Of a DNA stretch of 37,754 nt, positions 35,948-37,754 are shown in pieces. The notes beneath the pieces were generated by a model. That model did not search any database. It was not told the origin of the DNA and saw only the letters and a program-made list of their open reading frames with translations. The position numbers and the translations under genes were made by a program. Source of the DNA: Bacteroidota bacterium (GTDB lineage: Bacteria > Bacteroidota > Ignavibacteria > Kapaibacteriales > UBA961); contig JADZAA010000025.1 in assembly GCA_020852855.1 (NCBI GenBank), forward strand, positions 1 through 37,754, read 5' to 3'. Numbering within the stretch: the stretch's first letter is position 1; the number at the start of each line of letters is the position of its first letter.

Positions 35948-37002
35948 TGTGCAGCAATAATTTTAATTGGAGAACCGGCTTTCAATTGCATAATACCTGT
36001 GGTTATTACCGTATCGCCGATTTCTAATCCGCGAACTACTTCGATGCTTTTTTCTGTTCGTATGCCTACGTTAACCGCAGATTCTTCGGCTTTTCCGTTC
36101 TTACTTACAAATACTTTATAGCCTTTAAGAGCGGGAATTAATGCTTCGGTGGGAATCATAATGCTGTTCGGCAATTCTTTGAGTATAATCGTAATTTTTG
36201 CGAACGAGCCCGGAAGTAGCTTTTTTTCTTTATTTGAACAAACAGCCCGCAGTTGAACAGTACGTGTTGCTATGTCCACTTTTGGCTCTATGGCTAAAAT
36301 TTTTGCTTCAAAGGTATCGGGAACGCTTTGTACAGTAAAACTAACCGCATCTCCTTTGGTAATTTGTCTTGCATATTTTTCGGGAACGGAGAAATCTATT
36401 TTTACTGGGTCGAGTTGTTGAATGGAAGCAATTTTAACCCCTACGGGCGTATAACTCCCTTCGCCGGCATATTTTAAACCTACTGTTCCCGCAAAAGGGG
36501 CGCGAATCTCCGTTTTATCAATTTGCGCCTGCACAAGGGCAATGTCTGCCCGTGCCGCATTTAATGCATTTACCGCACTTTCATATTCTTCTATGCTGAC
36601 TCCCTTTATATTCAGCAATTTTTTCATACGTGCTTCATTTTCTTTTGCTAAATCGAGTTGCGACATTAGCTTTTTAAATTGAGCCTGCAGGTCTGCGTCA
36701 TTTATTTTCACCAGCAAATCGCCTTTGGAAGCCGGTTGCCCTTCTTTCAGATTGATTGAAATGATCTTGCCGGACACTTCGGATACCAAGTTGGCTTCTT
36801 CATTAGCCAATACGGTACCGGAAACAGCTATTGCGTCTCCTAATTTTTCGGGTTTGACTATATATGTGTTAACAGCTACCGCTGCAAATCCGCCTTGGGG
36901 TTTCCCTTGCGGAGCGGTTTTGTTGGGGAAGAAAAATACTTTAACGGCTACCGATATCGAGAGCAATGCAACCGCAAAAAGAATTAATTTTATTTTTTTC
37001 AT
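35944..37002 (-). CDS. RND efflux periplasmic adaptor (membrane fusion protein)
   Basis: A 352-residue adaptor with one N-terminal membrane anchor (LILFAVALLSISVAVKVFFF), no lipobox, then a lipoyl-like half motif (VSEVSGKIISINLKEGQPASKGDLLVKI), a helical hairpin (about 100-160, AQFKKLMSQLDLAKENEAR), the second lipoyl half (EIRAPFAGTVGLKYAGEGSY), a beta-barrel domain and a membrane-proximal domain. It bridges the RND pump and TolC. It is the first gene of the operon, with a GATATTTG element (37050-37057, minus strand) about 48 bases upstream of the start as a possible promoter. Confidence 0.93.
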   Translation of the reverse strand: MKKIKLILFAVALLSISVAVKVFFFPNKTAPQGKPQGGFAAVAVNTYIVKPEKLGDAIAVSGTVLANEEANLVSEVSGKIISINLKEGQPASKGDLLVKINDADLQAQFKKLMSQLDLAKENEARMKKLLNIKGVSIEEYESAVNALNAARADIALVQAQIDKTEIRAPFAGTVGLKYAGEGSYTPVGVKIASIQQLDPVKIDFSVPEKYARQITKGDAVSFTVQSVPDTFEAKILAIEPKVDIATRTVQLRAVCSNKEKKLLPGSFAKITIILKELPNSIMIPTEALIPALKGYKVFVSKNGKAEESAVNVGIRTEKSIEVVRGLEIGDTVITTGIMQLKAGSPIKIIAAQ

Positions 37003-37329
37003 ATATGTGTTTTAACATCAAAAAGAAACGAATTTGCTCTTTTACTATGCAAATATCGCAAATTGCGACGAACTAAATTGAGATTAAGATAACGGGGCAG
37101 TTGCTATTGATATTGTCTGGCTTTGTTTTTTTTGACTACCTTAATGACTGCCGGCTGTGTATGTGCAACATTGAAATTTTAGAAGAGGAGAGTGGCTGTC
37201 AAAATAATTTTCGGTGTCGTAAAGTCGCAAGTATTTTGTATGTTACGCCTTGTTCCCGATGATTTTGGCTTGTATACTCAAACCGAAAAAGATTGCAATG
37301 ATTTCGACTGAAATGCGTAATTTCGTTTT
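37003..37329. other. Intergenic region upstream of the efflux operon
   Basis: No gene recognised. On the minus strand, GATATTTG (37050-37057) resembles the -7 element found before the usp gene at 15828-15835. No repressor-like gene (TetR, MarR) is nearby. The stretch from about 37100 onwards may belong to the decayed IS630 element. Confidence 0.45.
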
Positions 37330-37688
37330 ATGAATTTTATACTTTCAGATAGCGAGCGGCGGCAATTAGAAATCTCCTGACGTAATGTTGGAGGTCGGGC
37401 GGGGTATGTGAAGACAACAATTTTGCTGATGTCGGATAAATCTGTGCCGGCAGATAAGATAGCGGATTATTTAGGCGTAGATTCCGGCAAGGTATATCGT
37501 TATGTCCAGCGTTATCGTTTTTTGGGGTTAGAAAAATATCGGATAATGCCCGATATTATCGTAACAGAGCATTTAACGATTGGATAAACGGCACAAAAAC
37601 AGAGCCGGTCTATTTGCCTGCTTATTCTCAGAACTTAAATATAATCGAGCGTTTATGGAAATTTATGCGCAAGAAGATAATAGAGTAG
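37330..37688 (+). pseudogene. Decayed IS630-family transposase with internal deletion
   Basis: An ATG at 37330 begins FILSDSERRQLEIS, then a TGA stop at 37378-37380, then the same frame continues as RNVGGRAGYVKTTILLMSD and ADKIADYLGVDSGKVYRYVQRY, the helix-turn-helix start of IS630/Tc1-mariner-like transposases. At about 37540 the frame shifts and the sequence jumps to DNARYYRNRAFNDWING (second catalytic Asp) and LPAYSQNLNIIERLW (catalytic Glu), ending at TAG 37686. A full transposase is about 340 residues, so most of the central region, with the first catalytic Asp, is missing. It cannot be active. Terminal inverted repeats were not identified, and the element may extend past the window. Confidence 0.85.
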
Positions 37689-37754
37689 TTGTTACATTGT
37701 AAATCAATTAGTTAGACAATAATTCCATAAACCTGCACAAACTTCTAATACTTC

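Noticed and set aside
1-37754. CRISPR arrays, tRNA or rRNA genes, prophage or toxin-antitoxin modules
   Set aside because: No regularly spaced repeats, no cloverleaf with a GGTTCRA arm, no rRNA signatures and no recognisable phage, restriction or toxin genes were seen on reading both strands.

Overview
The window looks like a chromosomal segment from a Gram-negative member of the Bacteroidota/Chlorobiota (FCB) group, possibly a Chlorobi-, Ignavibacteria- or Kapabacteria-like lineage. The clues are three secreted proteins with type IX secretion (T9SS) sorting tails, a Chlorobium/Bacteroidetes-style 2[4Fe-4S] ferredoxin, a transketolase split into two genes, a heptose enzyme for LPS, an RND efflux system with an outer-membrane TolC partner, and several upstream TAnnTTTG elements like the Bacteroidetes -7 box. 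This placement is inference from gene content; there is no rRNA or marker tree here.

Layout. 1-350 is non-coding and ends in a strong terminator for the leftward transketolase cluster. 351-2909 (minus) carries the two transketolase subunits with a small lipoprotein gene between them. 3026-4735 (minus) is an M3 oligopeptidase. From 4909 to 13919 a rightward run encodes a DUF971 protein, biotin ligase, type III pantothenate kinase, tryptophanyl-tRNA synthetase, FtsY, GmhA and two large T9SS cargo proteins, closed by a very good terminator. 14229-15539 is an AT-rich, probably transferred gene for a clan GH-A glycosidase with a T9SS tail. 15888-16873 holds a universal stress protein and a convergent hemerythrin. 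17009-22492 (minus) holds a B12-dependent methionine synthase lacking its reactivation domain, a ferredoxin and UvrB. 22805-26759 (plus) holds queA, a Nudix hydrolase, tadA, a purine nucleoside phosphorylase, a second universal stress protein and a small J-domain protein. sixA (minus) and dnaG (plus) are divergent. 29634-37002 (minus) is a probable five-gene operon: efflux adaptor, RND pump, TolC, and two bacterial-PH-domain membrane proteins. The right end contains a decayed IS630-family transposase.

Most of the window is housekeeping: translation (trpS, queA, tadA), cofactors (birA, coaX), DNA replication and repair (dnaG, uvrB), one-carbon and purine metabolism (metH, punA) and the pentose phosphate pathway. 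I see no CRISPR array, tRNA, rRNA, phage or obvious defence island. The points most worth a second look are the lipoprotein gene between the transketolase halves, the truncated MetH, a promoter/inverted-repeat/mini-ORF leader before queA, the PH-domain pair attached to an efflux operon, and the AT-rich glycosidase.
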